A DNA stretch of 19,328 bases from Pollutiaquabacter sp046052345 (GCA_046052345.1 JBJOMN010000053.1:1-19328); one strand, 5' to 3'; shown: positions 1-10,296, numbered from the stretch's first letter. Translations and numbers: made by a program. Notes: generated from the sequence alone by a model not told the origin.

Positions 1-1
1 C

Positions 2-298
2 GCATTTTCCGGTATTTATACCGAACTGATGCATCGGAACCGTGATGTACCGTACGGGGAAGATCAAAAGCAATGGCAGCTTCTTCGGCGCGGGAGATAC
101 GCGGAATTCAATCTGGTTTACGACCGTGGCACGAAGTTCGGTTTGGAATCCAACGGCCGGACGGAATCCATTCTGATGAGCCTGCCACCTCGGGCCGAAT
201 GGCATTACGATGTGAAACCCGCGGAAGGATCCGCAGAAGCTCAGACACTCAAGTGGCTGCGAAAAGGAGTAGACTGGATCAATCCGCCGAGGAGCTGA
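2..298 (+). CDS. hemF: Coproporphyrinogen III oxidase, aerobic (HemF), C-terminal part
   Basis: The reading frame is open from the left edge, so the 5' part of the gene lies outside the window and about 98 C-terminal residues remain. HemF converts coproporphyrinogen III to protoporphyrinogen IX with oxygen in cytoplasmic heme synthesis. The visible part contains the very conserved HemF stretch R-R-G-R-Y-A-E-F-N-L-V-Y-D-R-G-T-K-F-G-L followed by G-R-T-E-S-I-L-M-S-L-P-P, and ends with the usual tail of aromatic, Pro and Trp-Leu residues. An internal ATG at 29 is not the start, because conserved family sequence continues upstream of it. The stop codon TGA (296-298) overlaps a CTG that probably starts the next gene. 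Confidence 0.93.
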   Translation, partial: AFSGIYTELMHRNRDVPYGEDQKQWQLLRRGRYAEFNLVYDRGTKFGLESNGRTESILMSLPPRAEWHYDVKPAEGSAEAQTLKWLRKGVDWINPPRS

Positions 299-972
299 CC
301 TTCGGGGAGAAAGTCGTGGCCTTCAACCAGTGGCTGCGGCGGTACAAACCGGCAATTCCTGCGGGAACCACCATATTGCTGCCATTTTCCGACCAACGGG
401 TCATGGAGCTCTCCAGGACTTTCTACGGAAAGTATTTCAACGACCGGCGCGAAAGACATATGCTTCTGGGGATAAATCCCGGAAGGTTCGGCGCTGGCCT
501 CACCGGAATACCGTTCACGGATCCGGTCCGGCTTGCCGACAGCTGCGACATACCGAATCATCTGGACAAGAAACAGGAGCTTTCCAGCGATTTCATCTAC
601 CGGATGATCGAAAACATGGGCGGCCCACGGAAGTTCTACCGTGATTTCTTCATCACCTCGGTCTGTCCGCTTGGATTTATGCGTGACGGAGTAAACCTGA
701 ATTATTACGACGATCCCGAACTGCTGAAAGCGGTCGAACCGTTCATTGTCAGGAGTCTGAAAAGACAACTGGATTTCGGGTGCCGGAGGGAGGCGGCATT
801 CATTATCGGGGAAGGTAAAAACCTGGAGGTATTCTCACGGATGAACCAACGACATGGCTTTTTCGGAGAACTGATAGCCCTGGCACATCCGCGTTTCATC
901 CTGCAATACCGTAGAAAACAGACCGAGGAGTATCTTCGGACCTACTGCGAAAAGCTGGAATCAGTCCTCTGA
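295..972 (+). CDS. SMUG2-like uracil-DNA glycosylase (DUF4918 family)
   Basis: Predicted single-strand-selective uracil-DNA glycosylase of the UDG superfamily, removing uracil or related damaged bases in base-excision repair. Counting from CTG 295 gives 225 residues, about what I recall for the family. Motif I, G-I-N-P-G-R-F-G, is at residues 59-66, followed by T-G-I-P-F-T-D. A central F-I-T-S-V-C-P-L-G-F segment and motif II-like L-A-H-P-R-F-I-L-Q-Y (196-205, His198) follow. The frame stays open upstream to an ATG at 73, but that part lies inside hemF and reads as unrelated Arg-rich sequence, so ATG 73 and ATG 199 look wrong. The family N-terminus, of the form M-T-F-x-x-K-V, aligns with L-T-F-G-E-K-V at CTG 295, which overlaps the hemF stop as CTGA. 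GAGGAG abuts this CTG. AAAAGGAG at 262-269 is better spaced for an alternative CTG at 274. Function is confident; the exact start is not. Confidence 0.85.
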   Translation: MTFGEKVVAFNQWLRRYKPAIPAGTTILLPFSDQRVMELSRTFYGKYFNDRRERHMLLGINPGRFGAGLTGIPFTDPVRLADSCDIPNHLDKKQELSSDFIYRMIENMGGPRKFYRDFFITSVCPLGFMRDGVNLNYYDDPELLKAVEPFIVRSLKRQLDFGCRREAAFIIGEGKNLEVFSRMNQRHGFFGELIALAHPRFILQYRRKQTEEYLRTYCEKLESVL

Positions 973-1047
973 TGTTGAAAAATGGCTCGGAAAGCTTATA
1001 AAAACGAAGGGAATTACCGATATTTGCAGTCATAATCCTGAAAGAAA

Positions 1048-1191
1048 ATGGGACACGATAACCACGCAGCGAATCATCAACCGAAGGGACTTTGGTACAC
1101 CTATGTAGGCGCAGGCGGAGCAGCCGTCGTCGCTTTCCTGTGGGTGTTGGCAGCTCTGATCTGGATCTTCAGCGTCGTCCGTTGGGGTTGA
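1048..1191 (+). CDS. Small His-rich single-span membrane peptide, 47 aa
   Basis: A 47-residue open frame begins M-G-H-D-N-H-A-A-N-H-Q-P-K-G-L-W-Y and then forms one continuous hydrophobic segment (about residues 18-44) rich in Gly, Ala, Val, Leu, Trp and Ile. It ends R-W-G, so one membrane span is predicted. Three His residues plus Asp and Asn crowd the N-terminus. The purine-rich GAAAGAAA lies just before the ATG. The peptide lies 75 bases after the glycosylase gene and 34 bases before a perfect terminator stem, a position that supports a real gene. A TTG at 975-977 and TATAAAA at 997 with a 19-base spacer could be a weak promoter, or the gene may be read through from hemF. I do not recognise the family. 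The composition resembles small subunits or accessory peptides of membrane complexes, but that is inference. Confidence 0.6.
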   Translation: MGHDNHAANHQPKGLWYTYVGAGGAAVVAFLWVLAALIWIFSVVRWG

Positions 1192-1225
1192 TGTTGAATC
1201 GATAAAAAGGTACCCTTAAAAAAGT

Positions 1226-1257
1226 AGCCCGGTGGATCACTCACCGGGCTTTGTTTT
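1226..1257. terminator. Bidirectional rho-independent terminator
   Basis: A perfect 9-bp stem AGCCCGGTG (1226-1234) / CACCGGGCT (1242-1250) with a 7-base loop is followed by TTGTTTTT. It is preceded by an A-run (1218-1223) that supplies the U-tract on the other strand. It sits between convergent genes: the 47-residue peptide gene (+) and the glucosaminidase gene (-). Confidence 0.88.
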
Positions 1258-1269
1258 TAATGTCTGATT

Positions 1270-1887
1270 TCACTGCCTTGAAATCGATTTTATCTTCTGT
1301 ATATAAGCATCGTCCTCGGCATAGTACTCACCGAGGAAGTTCAAATAGCGGTCCTGAAGCTTGAAGCATTCGTCCTGCCAGTGCTTATAATCCGACAGGC
1401 AGTCCTGCCAGTTGGAGTAGACGGCGTAGTTGTTTTCGCCGCTGTATTTCAGCAGGGATCTTCGGTCGCCCAGGACGATCATCTCTTTTCCGGGAAGAAA
1501 AATACCGATGGCTTTGGTAGTCCTTCGGTACGGGTAGCGCATCCCGATCAGATTGTTCGCTTTTTTAGCCAATAACGAGTTCAAATTGCCGGATTCCAGC
1601 ATTATTTGCGCAAAAACGAGGTCCGGGCACAATAAACCGCATTTTTCGATTTCTTTTCGCACATTATGCTGGTTGAGGGTGAGATAATTCTTGCCGTGAT
1701 TGGTGCGAAGCATGTCATGGTAAAGCCCGGACTCCAAGTCAACCGAACTATAATCGTTCACGGTAAACAGGAAGCAGAACATGAGGAGAAAGCCGCCGAA
1801 AAGGAGGTACTTGGACCTTTTCGAACTCAATGTGCGTGGTCCCGGAATTTCACGGGGGAAAGCCGCAGGTTGAAGATCGTTGTTCAT
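1270..1887 (-). CDS. Membrane-anchored glucosaminidase-domain peptidoglycan hydrolase
   Basis: A 205-residue protein with a short basic cytoplasmic N-terminus, one membrane span at about residues 27-43, and a periplasmic glucosaminidase domain (PF01832-type, FlgJ/AcmA-like) from about residue 75 to 200. Domain signatures are F-A-Q-I-M-L-E-S-G-N (93-102) with probable catalytic Glu98, A-N-N-L-I-G-M-R (110-117), and the later Y-A-V-Y-S-N-W and Y-L-N-F-L-G-E-Y-Y-A-E-D-D-A-Y blocks. It likely cleaves glycan strands of peptidoglycan during growth or division. The first ATG (1887) is used; it places the span near the N-terminus and no earlier Met exists in frame. It lies downstream of, and on the same strand as, the gyrA-TPR-M16-TPR run, but a terminator at 2134-2161 separates them, so it probably has its own promoter. 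No LysM or SH3 binding domain is seen. Confidence 0.82.
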   Translation of the reverse strand: MNNDLQPAAFPREIPGPRTLSSKRSKYLLFGGFLLMFCFLFTVNDYSSVDLESGLYHDMLRTNHGKNYLTLNQHNVRKEIEKCGLLCPDLVFAQIMLESGNLNSLLAKKANNLIGMRYPYRRTTKAIGIFLPGKEMIVLGDRRSLLKYSGENNYAVYSNWQDCLSDYKHWQDECFKLQDRYLNFLGEYYAEDDAYIQKIKSISRQ

Positions 1888-2133
1888 CGGTTCGGTACTT
1901 TAAAGGTTCGATTTGGATAGATAATCGTATTCAATAGAAGATACCGCCGGCACAATTCAGTCGCCGATTTTTATTGGTGAATGCTAAACTAAAAGTTGGC
2001 GAAAGCCGCGCCTGTCGTGGGCAAACGACGGTTTTCACACCTCCTTTCTATACACCCCCGATTGTCTTATAATTAATATTATGTTAAATAGTAAATAGGG
2101 AATCCTGCCCTGTACCACAATTTATTAAAGCAA
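1888..2133. other. Gene-free region with small hairpins and a 16S-tail-like segment
   Basis: No convincing gene. On the + strand, three small inverted repeats follow one another: AACT-AAA-AGTT (1987-1997), GGC-GAAA-GCC (1998-2007), and a 7-bp stem with one G-T pair at 2012-2018/2025-2031 followed by TTTT. Directly after comes ACACCTCCTTTCTA (2037-2050), which resembles the 3' end of Bacteroidota 16S rRNA, the anti-Shine-Dalgarno tail. On the - strand the same bases read as a strong AAGGAGGTG in front of a 35-codon open frame starting with GTG. An AT-rich block (2064-2097) follows. The region should also hold the promoter of the glucosaminidase gene, but I found no clear TTG/TAnnTTTG pair. Confidence 0.45.
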
Positions 2134-2161
2134 AAAAGGCAGATCAATCGATCTGCCTTTT
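2134..2161 (-). terminator. Rho-independent terminator of the gyrA-TPR-M16-TPR run
   Basis: Stem GGCAGATC (2138-2145) / GATCTGCC (2150-2157) with loop AATC, extended by AAAA/TTTT pairing on both sides. On the - strand the hairpin ends in a run of six T. It lies 19 bases past the stop codon of the TPR gene ending at 2181. Confidence 0.88.
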
Positions 2162-2180
2162 CCGGTACCGTAGCGAACGG

Positions 2181-3374
2181 TCAGTTCTTCTCCAGCTCCG
2201 CTTTCATCTCATTCGCCTTGTCGAAACGATTGGTGCGCGCATAGATCTGACGAAGCGACTGCATCGCAATCCTGTTCTTCTGTATGTCGTCCTCCGATTT
2301 CTTCGGATTCAGCTCCCTTGACTTCTCCAGGTACGTTTCAGCCTTTTGGAAATCGACCTTGTACTCCTTCTCCAACTTGTCCGACTCCGCCATGGACGCC
2401 TGAGACGCCTTTTTCACCTTTTCCGCCGCCCGGTTGAAATACAAGGTTCCCAGATCGTAGTTCGCGATGAAATGGTCCGGATTCAATTCCAGGACCTTCA
2501 GGTAATCAGCTTCTGCCTTTCCGGATTCGTTCTTCGCTTCGTACAGTTCACCGCGGATCAGGTACAGGATCTCGTTTTCCGGTGCCGCCTCTATCGATTC
2601 TGCCAGCTTTCCGATCAGGACTTCGGTCTTGCCGGTCATGAGATACAAAGCGATCTGCCGGTTGATCAGCCTTGAATCGTCTTCGAAGGACGCCAACCCG
2701 GTCTCCACGATGGCAATGCCTGCGGCCGTATCCTTCTGCTCCAGGTCAAGGTCGCACATCCACAGGTAGATCTTGGGGTCGTTGAAGCGGATGTCGATCA
2801 ATTTCTGAAGATTGGCCCTTGCCTCTGCCTTGTCGCCGGCTTTGTTAGCGGCGAAATACGTGTTCTTGTAAAGGATTTCCGGTGTGATGTTGCTGCGCTT
2901 TAGAACGTTGTCGACATCCAGCGGGAACACATCGTACAGCATCTTGTACATCCTGACGGCTCCGGCAGCGTCGCCTGAAGAATACGCGTTGACAGCCTTC
3001 GAAAACAGCGTGATGGCCGCCTGCGTGACCATCGACTTGCAGTCGTCGTAGTAGTTCTTTTTAGTGTCCGTCTTCATGCAGTTGACAAAGCTGACAACGG
3101 CTTTCTCCGCCGCTTCCGGGTCCAGGTTGTTCGCCTTGGCTTCCTTGTTGTTCGCAATCCTGTCGTATACCTTGCCGCGCGTAAACCACATCTTGGGATC
3201 ATTCGCCGTGGATTCGCTTTCAGCGGCCAGGTCGATCGCCTTCTTGGCATTCACCAAGTCGGTGTACTTCAGAGGTTCATAGCTCAGTGCACGGATGGCG
3301 GTCTGCACATTGCTTTGTTGCGCCGTAACCGACAACGCCGTCAGAAAAAGGGATATCAGGAGGATTCTTTTCAT
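2181..3374 (-). CDS. Secreted tetratricopeptide-repeat protein (TPR paralogue 2)
   Basis: A 397-residue protein with a cleavable signal peptide (M-K-R-I-L-L-I-S-L-F-L-T-A-L-S-V-T-A, cut before Q-Q). The rest is helical with TPR-like repeats. The clearest is near residues 260-315, where a repeat is followed by L-E-L-N-P-D-H-F and then N-Y-D-L-G-T-L-Y-F-N. A Lys/Glu-rich insert (about 318-340) precedes the last repeats. A scaffold role for protein contacts in the periplasm or at the outer membrane is likely, but no partner can be named. It starts 46 bases after the M16 peptidase gene. Its C-terminal third matches the TPR protein at 6293-7462 block for block: P-D-H-F, L-G-x-L-Y-F-N, x-Y-L-E-K-x, and Y-x-R-T. 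The two are therefore paralogues on either side of the peptidase. Confidence 0.85.
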   Translation of the reverse strand: MKRILLISLFLTALSVTAQQSNVQTAIRALSYEPLKYTDLVNAKKAIDLAAESESTANDPKMWFTRGKVYDRIANNKEAKANNLDPEAAEKAVVSFVNCMKTDTKKNYYDDCKSMVTQAAITLFSKAVNAYSSGDAAGAVRMYKMLYDVFPLDVDNVLKRSNITPEILYKNTYFAANKAGDKAEARANLQKLIDIRFNDPKIYLWMCDLDLEQKDTAAGIAIVETGLASFEDDSRLINRQIALYLMTGKTEVLIGKLAESIEAAPENEILYLIRGELYEAKNESGKAEADYLKVLELNPDHFIANYDLGTLYFNRAAEKVKKASQASMAESDKLEKEYKVDFQKAETYLEKSRELNPKKSEDDIQKNRIAMQSLRQIYARTNRFDKANEMKAELEKN

Positions 3375-3420
3375 GGGTTTTCTGTTAATGTGTTCTCTTT
3401 TCAGGTATTACAAGCAAGAA

Positions 3421-6252
<2,832 letters not shown>

Positions 6253-6292
6253 TGGTCTCTGAATGGTTCTTGTTATGGATATTGAATGTGTT

Positions 6293-7462
6293 TCAGCGTT
6301 TGAGGGCATCCAGGCGGGCTTTTACCTGTTCGTACTTCGCCTGTTCCTTGGTGCGGGTATACAGCATCTTCAGGGAATAGAGGACGTCCCCGTCGTCCGG
6401 ACGGATCGTAGACGCTTTCTCCAGATAAGGTTCCGACGCCTGGTAACGTTTCATGGACTCACCGGTCAGCCGTTTGTACTCGGCATCGCTCAGGCCCTTC
6501 GCATTGGCGGCCTTGTCCGATTCCACCCCCTCGTTGAAATAAAGCACACCGAGGTTGAAGTTGATCTCGAAGTGGTCCGGAGCGATTTCGAGACCTTTGG
6601 AGTAAGCCTCCTCCGCCTGAGCAAGATGAAGCTGATGGTCGGCCGGTAACGGCAAAGCATTACCGTCGGCATCCGTAGGATGCGCCATATTCATGTGGAT
6701 GATGCCCATGGAAAGGTAACAGGACACGTTGCCCGGGTCCTTGACCACTGCCTGGCTGAGCGAAGAAAGCGCTTCTCCGCCGCGGTTGGCCGCGAGCAGG
6801 ATATTGATCTCGGCGATCAGGATGCCCATGGAATCCGGGTAGGCGAACTTCGCTTCCTTCAGGACCGATAGCGCACCGGCCGTGTCCTTCAGCTGGATGA
6901 GCGCCTTGGAAAGCGACTCGTACGTCTTGTCCGTGGCAGCCTTCCGGGTGATCATTTCACGATAGAACCGTACCGCCTTGGAATAATCGCCTGCCCCCTC
7001 GGCCGACATGGCAGCGTTCTGGTAGCCGGCATTTTCGGCGGGTGACAATTGCGTGAAGAGCTCAAAGGAGGCCAAGGCCCCGTTATAGTCGGACGACTGG
7101 AACTGCTCGACACCGAAGTTGAAAAGCTCCTGGCTGAGCAACATGAGTTCACGCGTCTCGATCTTGAGCTTGTATTCGTTACGAATGTCCAGTTCTTCCG
7201 CCTTTTGAAAGGACGCATAGGCCGTACTGAAGCAATCGGCACACCGCAGCGCAGTGTAAACCTGACCCCTCACATACCAGGTCTCAGCGGAAGTACGGGT
7301 AGTCTCGTCCAGGATGGCTGCGTCGATTTTAGCCTTGGCGCCGTTCGCGTCGGGAGGTGTCTGCGCCATCAGGCTCTTCGCCTCCTTCAGGTTCGCTTTC
7401 TGTGCATGCGCAGCGCCCGCCGATAACAGGGCGGCAACGCCGACGATGAAAAGTCGTTTCAT
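6293..7462 (-). CDS. Secreted tetratricopeptide-repeat protein (TPR paralogue 1)
   Basis: A 389-residue protein. The frame opens at 7585, inside gyrA, but ATG 7462 is the likely start because it directly begins a signal peptide (M-K-R-L-F-I-V-G-V-A-A-L-L-S-A-G-A-A-H-A, cut before Q). The mature part is a run of TPR-like helical pairs. C-terminal blocks such as L-E-I-A-P-D-H-F-E-I-N-F-N-L-G-V-L-Y-F-N, P-Y-L-E-K-A and L-Y-T-R-T are shared with the TPR protein at 2181-3374. It begins 37 bases after the gyrA stop and ends 40 bases before the M16 peptidase start. It is probably a periplasmic scaffold or interaction protein. The link to gyrA may be only co-transcription. Confidence 0.86.
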   Translation of the reverse strand: MKRLFIVGVAALLSAGAAHAQKANLKEAKSLMAQTPPDANGAKAKIDAAILDETTRTSAETWYVRGQVYTALRCADCFSTAYASFQKAEELDIRNEYKLKIETRELMLLSQELFNFGVEQFQSSDYNGALASFELFTQLSPAENAGYQNAAMSAEGAGDYSKAVRFYREMITRKAATDKTYESLSKALIQLKDTAGALSVLKEAKFAYPDSMGILIAEINILLAANRGGEALSSLSQAVVKDPGNVSCYLSMGIIHMNMAHPTDADGNALPLPADHQLHLAQAEEAYSKGLEIAPDHFEINFNLGVLYFNEGVESDKAANAKGLSDAEYKRLTGESMKRYQASEPYLEKASTIRPDDGDVLYSLKMLYTRTKEQAKYEQVKARLDALKR

Positions 7463-7499
7463 GGTGTCTCTATGGTAATGATGCTTTACAAGAAGGCGG

Positions 7500-10028
7500 T
7501 CACTCCGAAGGGCTTTCCGGAGTCGTGTCGGATGCGGGCGGTGTCCCGGAGGCCTCCGGATCAGGTTCCGCAGCGGCTTTTTCATCGTCCACCTCTACTT
7601 TGGCGATCGATGCGATCTCGTCATCATCCTCCAGCCGGATCACCTTGACCCCTTGTGCGGCACGGCCCATGACACGGATCTCGGTCATGTCCATACGTAT
7701 CGTGAGGCCTGACTTGGTGATGATCATGAGATCATTATCCTCCTCCACCACCTTTATGGCCACCAGCGCTCCGGTCTTTTCGGTGATGTTGATGGTCTTG
7801 ACGCCCTTGGCACCACGGTTGGTCTTGCGGTATTCGTCGACGTCCGAACGCTTTCCGTAACCCTTTTCGGATACGACCAGCACGCTTTCCTTCAGGACAT
7901 CGTTGACACAGACCATGCCGATGACGAAATCGTCATCGCCGTCCAGCGAAACTCCTTTTACACCGATGGAGTTACGCCCCATCGGACGGACGGTGTCTTC
8001 GTCGAAACGGACCAGTTTCCCTTTACAGGTGGCGAGCATGATCTCGTTCTTGCCGTTTGTAAGACGAGCCTCGAGCAGGGAGTCCCCGTCCTCGATCGTA
8101 ATGGCGTTGATACCGGAGAGACGCGGACGAGAATAAGCCTCCAGGGCCGTCTTCTTGATCGTGCCGTTCTTCGTGCACATCACGATATAATTGCTGTTGA
8201 TGTATTCCTCGTCTTCCAGTGTCCGGACGTTGATGAACGCCTTGACCTTGTCGTCGGGAGCCAGGCTGATAAGGTTCTGGATGGCACGGCCTTTGGAGGT
8301 CTTGTTGCCTTCCGGAATCTCGTACACCTTCAGCCAGAGACAGCGTCCCTTCTCGGTGAAGAAAAGCATGTAGTTATGGGTGGACGCCACGTAGATGTGC
8401 TCGACAAAGTCGGAGTCGCGGGTGGTGCTGCCGCGCGCACCGCGCCCTCCCCTGCCCTGCGTGCGGTATTCGGTAAGCGCAGTCCGCTTGATATAACCGG
8501 CATGGGAGATCGTGATCACGACGTCTTCGTCGGCGATCATATCCTCGATCGAGATCTCGTCGCCGGTATACACGATCTCCGTGCGGCGCTCGTCACCGTA
8601 CTTGTCCCTCATCTCCGTGAGCTCGTCCTTGATGATGTCCATCCGGAGGTCTTCGTTGGCGAGGACGTCGCGGTAGTAATCGATCAGCTTCTTCAGCTCT
8701 GCGTACTCGTCGCGGATCTTGTCGCGCTCTAGGCCGGTCAGGCGCTGGAGACGCATTTCAAGGATGGCTTTCGACTGTATCTCGCTGAGTCCGAACTTCT
8801 GCATGAGTCCGTCCTGCGCAATCTGCGGGGTCTGTGACGCACGGATAAGCGCGATCACCTCGTCCAGATGGTCCAGAGCGATGAGCAGACCTTCCAGGAT
8901 ATGAGCCCTTTTCTCGGCTTCCGAAAGCTCGTAGCGTGTCCGTCGGATCACCACTTCGTGGCGGTGGTTGACGAAATGTACGATCTGGTCCTTCAGGTTG
9001 AGCGTCATGGGACGGCCGCCGACCAGCGCCACGTTGTTGACGCTGAAGGAGGACTGCAGTCCGGTATATTTGAACAGGTTGTTAAGTACCACGCTGCCGA
9101 TGGCGTCGCGACGGAGTTCGTACACGATCCGGATGCCCTCGCGGTCGCTCTCGTCACGGATATCGGAAATGCCCTCGATCTTCTTTTCGTTGATCATGTC
9201 GGCCGTGCGCTTGATCATCTCTGCCTTGTTGACCTGGAAAGGCACTTCGGACACGATGATCCGCTCGCGGCCGTTGTCGGTGGTCTCGATGTTCGCCTTC
9301 GCGCGCAGGACGATCTTTCCACGTCCGGTCAGGTAGGACTCCTTCACGCCGCCATAGCCGTAAATGATGCCGCCGGTCGGGAAATCAGGCGCCTTGACAA
9401 ATCGCATCAGTTCATCCGCCGCGATTTCACGGTTGTTGATGTAGGCGATGATGCCGTCGATCACTTCGGTAAGGTTGTGGGGCGCCATGTTGGTCGCCAT
9501 ACCCACCGCGATGCCGGAAGCTCCGTTCACCAGCAGGTTGGGGATCTTGGACGGAAGCACGGTGGGCTCCTGCAGGGAATCGTCGAAGTTCAGGGTGAAG
9601 TCGACCGTTTCCTTGTCTATATCCGCCAGCATTTCCTCGGCGATCTTACGGAGCCGCGCTTCGGTGTATCGCATGGCGGCAGGACTGTCACCGTCCATGG
9701 AACCGAAGTTACCCTGCCCGTCAACGAGCGGATAACGGAGACTCCACGGCTGGGCCATACGGACCATGGCATCGTAAACGGAGCCGTCGCCGTGCGGGTG
9801 GTACTTTCCGAGCACCTCACCGACGATACGGGCGGATTTCTTGTACGGGCGGTTGCTGAGTACGCCCAGCTCCAGCATACCGTAGAGCACCCGGCGATGG
9901 ACAGGCTTCAAGCCGTCGCGCACATCCGGAAGTGCACGCGAAACAATGACCGACATCGAATAATCGATGTAAGCGGTCTTCATCTCCTCTTCGATGTTTA
10001 TCGGAATGATCTTTTCTCCTTCAGCCAT
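7500..10028 (-). CDS. gyrA: DNA gyrase subunit A
   Basis: An 842-residue type IIA topoisomerase breakage-reunion subunit, which with GyrB introduces negative supercoils. The N-terminus (I-N-I-E-E-E-M-K-T-A-Y-I-D-Y-S-M-S-V-I-V) is canonical. The catalytic tyrosine is Tyr121 in A-A-M-R-Y-T-E-A-R. The C-terminal beta-pinwheel carries the GyrA box as Q-G-R-G-G-R-G, which separates gyrase from topoisomerase IV. An acidic Pro/Ser/Glu-rich tail closes the protein. In the quinolone-resistance region the sequence reads H-P-H-G-D-G-S-V-Y-D, with Gly82 at the place of E. coli Ser83 and Asp86 at Asp87. It is the first gene of a closely spaced - strand run with two TPR genes and an M16 peptidase, and diverges from clpC. 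Confidence 0.97.
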   Translation of the reverse strand: MAEGEKIIPINIEEEMKTAYIDYSMSVIVSRALPDVRDGLKPVHRRVLYGMLELGVLSNRPYKKSARIVGEVLGKYHPHGDGSVYDAMVRMAQPWSLRYPLVDGQGNFGSMDGDSPAAMRYTEARLRKIAEEMLADIDKETVDFTLNFDDSLQEPTVLPSKIPNLLVNGASGIAVGMATNMAPHNLTEVIDGIIAYINNREIAADELMRFVKAPDFPTGGIIYGYGGVKESYLTGRGKIVLRAKANIETTDNGRERIIVSEVPFQVNKAEMIKRTADMINEKKIEGISDIRDESDREGIRIVYELRRDAIGSVVLNNLFKYTGLQSSFSVNNVALVGGRPMTLNLKDQIVHFVNHRHEVVIRRTRYELSEAEKRAHILEGLLIALDHLDEVIALIRASQTPQIAQDGLMQKFGLSEIQSKAILEMRLQRLTGLERDKIRDEYAELKKLIDYYRDVLANEDLRMDIIKDELTEMRDKYGDERRTEIVYTGDEISIEDMIADEDVVITISHAGYIKRTALTEYRTQGRGGRGARGSTTRDSDFVEHIYVASTHNYMLFFTEKGRCLWLKVYEIPEGNKTSKGRAIQNLISLAPDDKVKAFINVRTLEDEEYINSNYIVMCTKNGTIKKTALEAYSRPRLSGINAITIEDGDSLLEARLTNGKNEIMLATCKGKLVRFDEDTVRPMGRNSIGVKGVSLDGDDDFVIGMVCVNDVLKESVLVVSEKGYGKRSDVDEYRKTNRGAKGVKTINITEKTGALVAIKVVEEDNDLMIITKSGLTIRMDMTEIRVMGRAAQGVKVIRLEDDDEIASIAKVEVDDEKAAAEPDPEASGTPPASDTTPESPSE

Positions 10029-10228
10029 GCTGCTTGGTGTGTTTCAGATTTTTTGACGTTGTAAGATTCCGTCTGTTTTTTATCGGCCGTTTGTATGATT
10101 TATCGGGTCAGACATCCCTTTCGGAACCCGTCCACCGGGCCATTTTGGCGGCTTTTAAAAGCTTCGAATTTATGAAAAAACCACGAAAAAACCGACGTTT
10201 TGTTCCAACAGAAATTTGTTTAAAAAGA

Positions 10229-10247
10229 GACTGCCCCTTTGGCAGTC
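10229..10247 (-). terminator. Hairpin with T-tract on the gyrA strand (possible attenuator)
   Basis: Perfect 7-bp stem GACTGCC (10229-10235) / GGCAGTC (10241-10247) with loop CCTTT. Read on the - strand, it is followed by TCTCTTTTTA, which has the shape of an intrinsic terminator. No gene ends here on that strand, since clpC is divergent. It could stop antisense transcripts leaving the clpC promoter, or act in a long gyrA leader. It could also simply stabilise RNA. Confidence 0.45.
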
Positions 10248-10296
10248 CTTCTTGCATTTGCACGTTACTTGCTGAACATTTCGCAAGAACATTGCT

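Noticed and set aside
73..294. N-terminal extension of the glycosylase frame from ATG 73
   Set aside because: It lies wholly inside conserved hemF coding sequence and reads as Arg-rich residues unrelated to the glycosylase family; the frame is merely open by chance.
1938..2042. 35-codon - strand frame starting with GTG behind a strong AAGGAGG
   Set aside because: The Shine-Dalgarno sequence is only one base from the GTG, too close to work well, and the frame covers the small hairpins; it is reported only as part of the intergenic element.
2037..2050. Possible 16S rRNA gene fragment
   Set aside because: Only the anti-Shine-Dalgarno tail is similar; the preceding helix does not match 16S helix 45 and lacks its GGAA-type loop.
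8868..10064. 398-codon open frame on the + strand opposite gyrA
   Set aside because: Antisense shadow of a confident gyrase gene with no family features.
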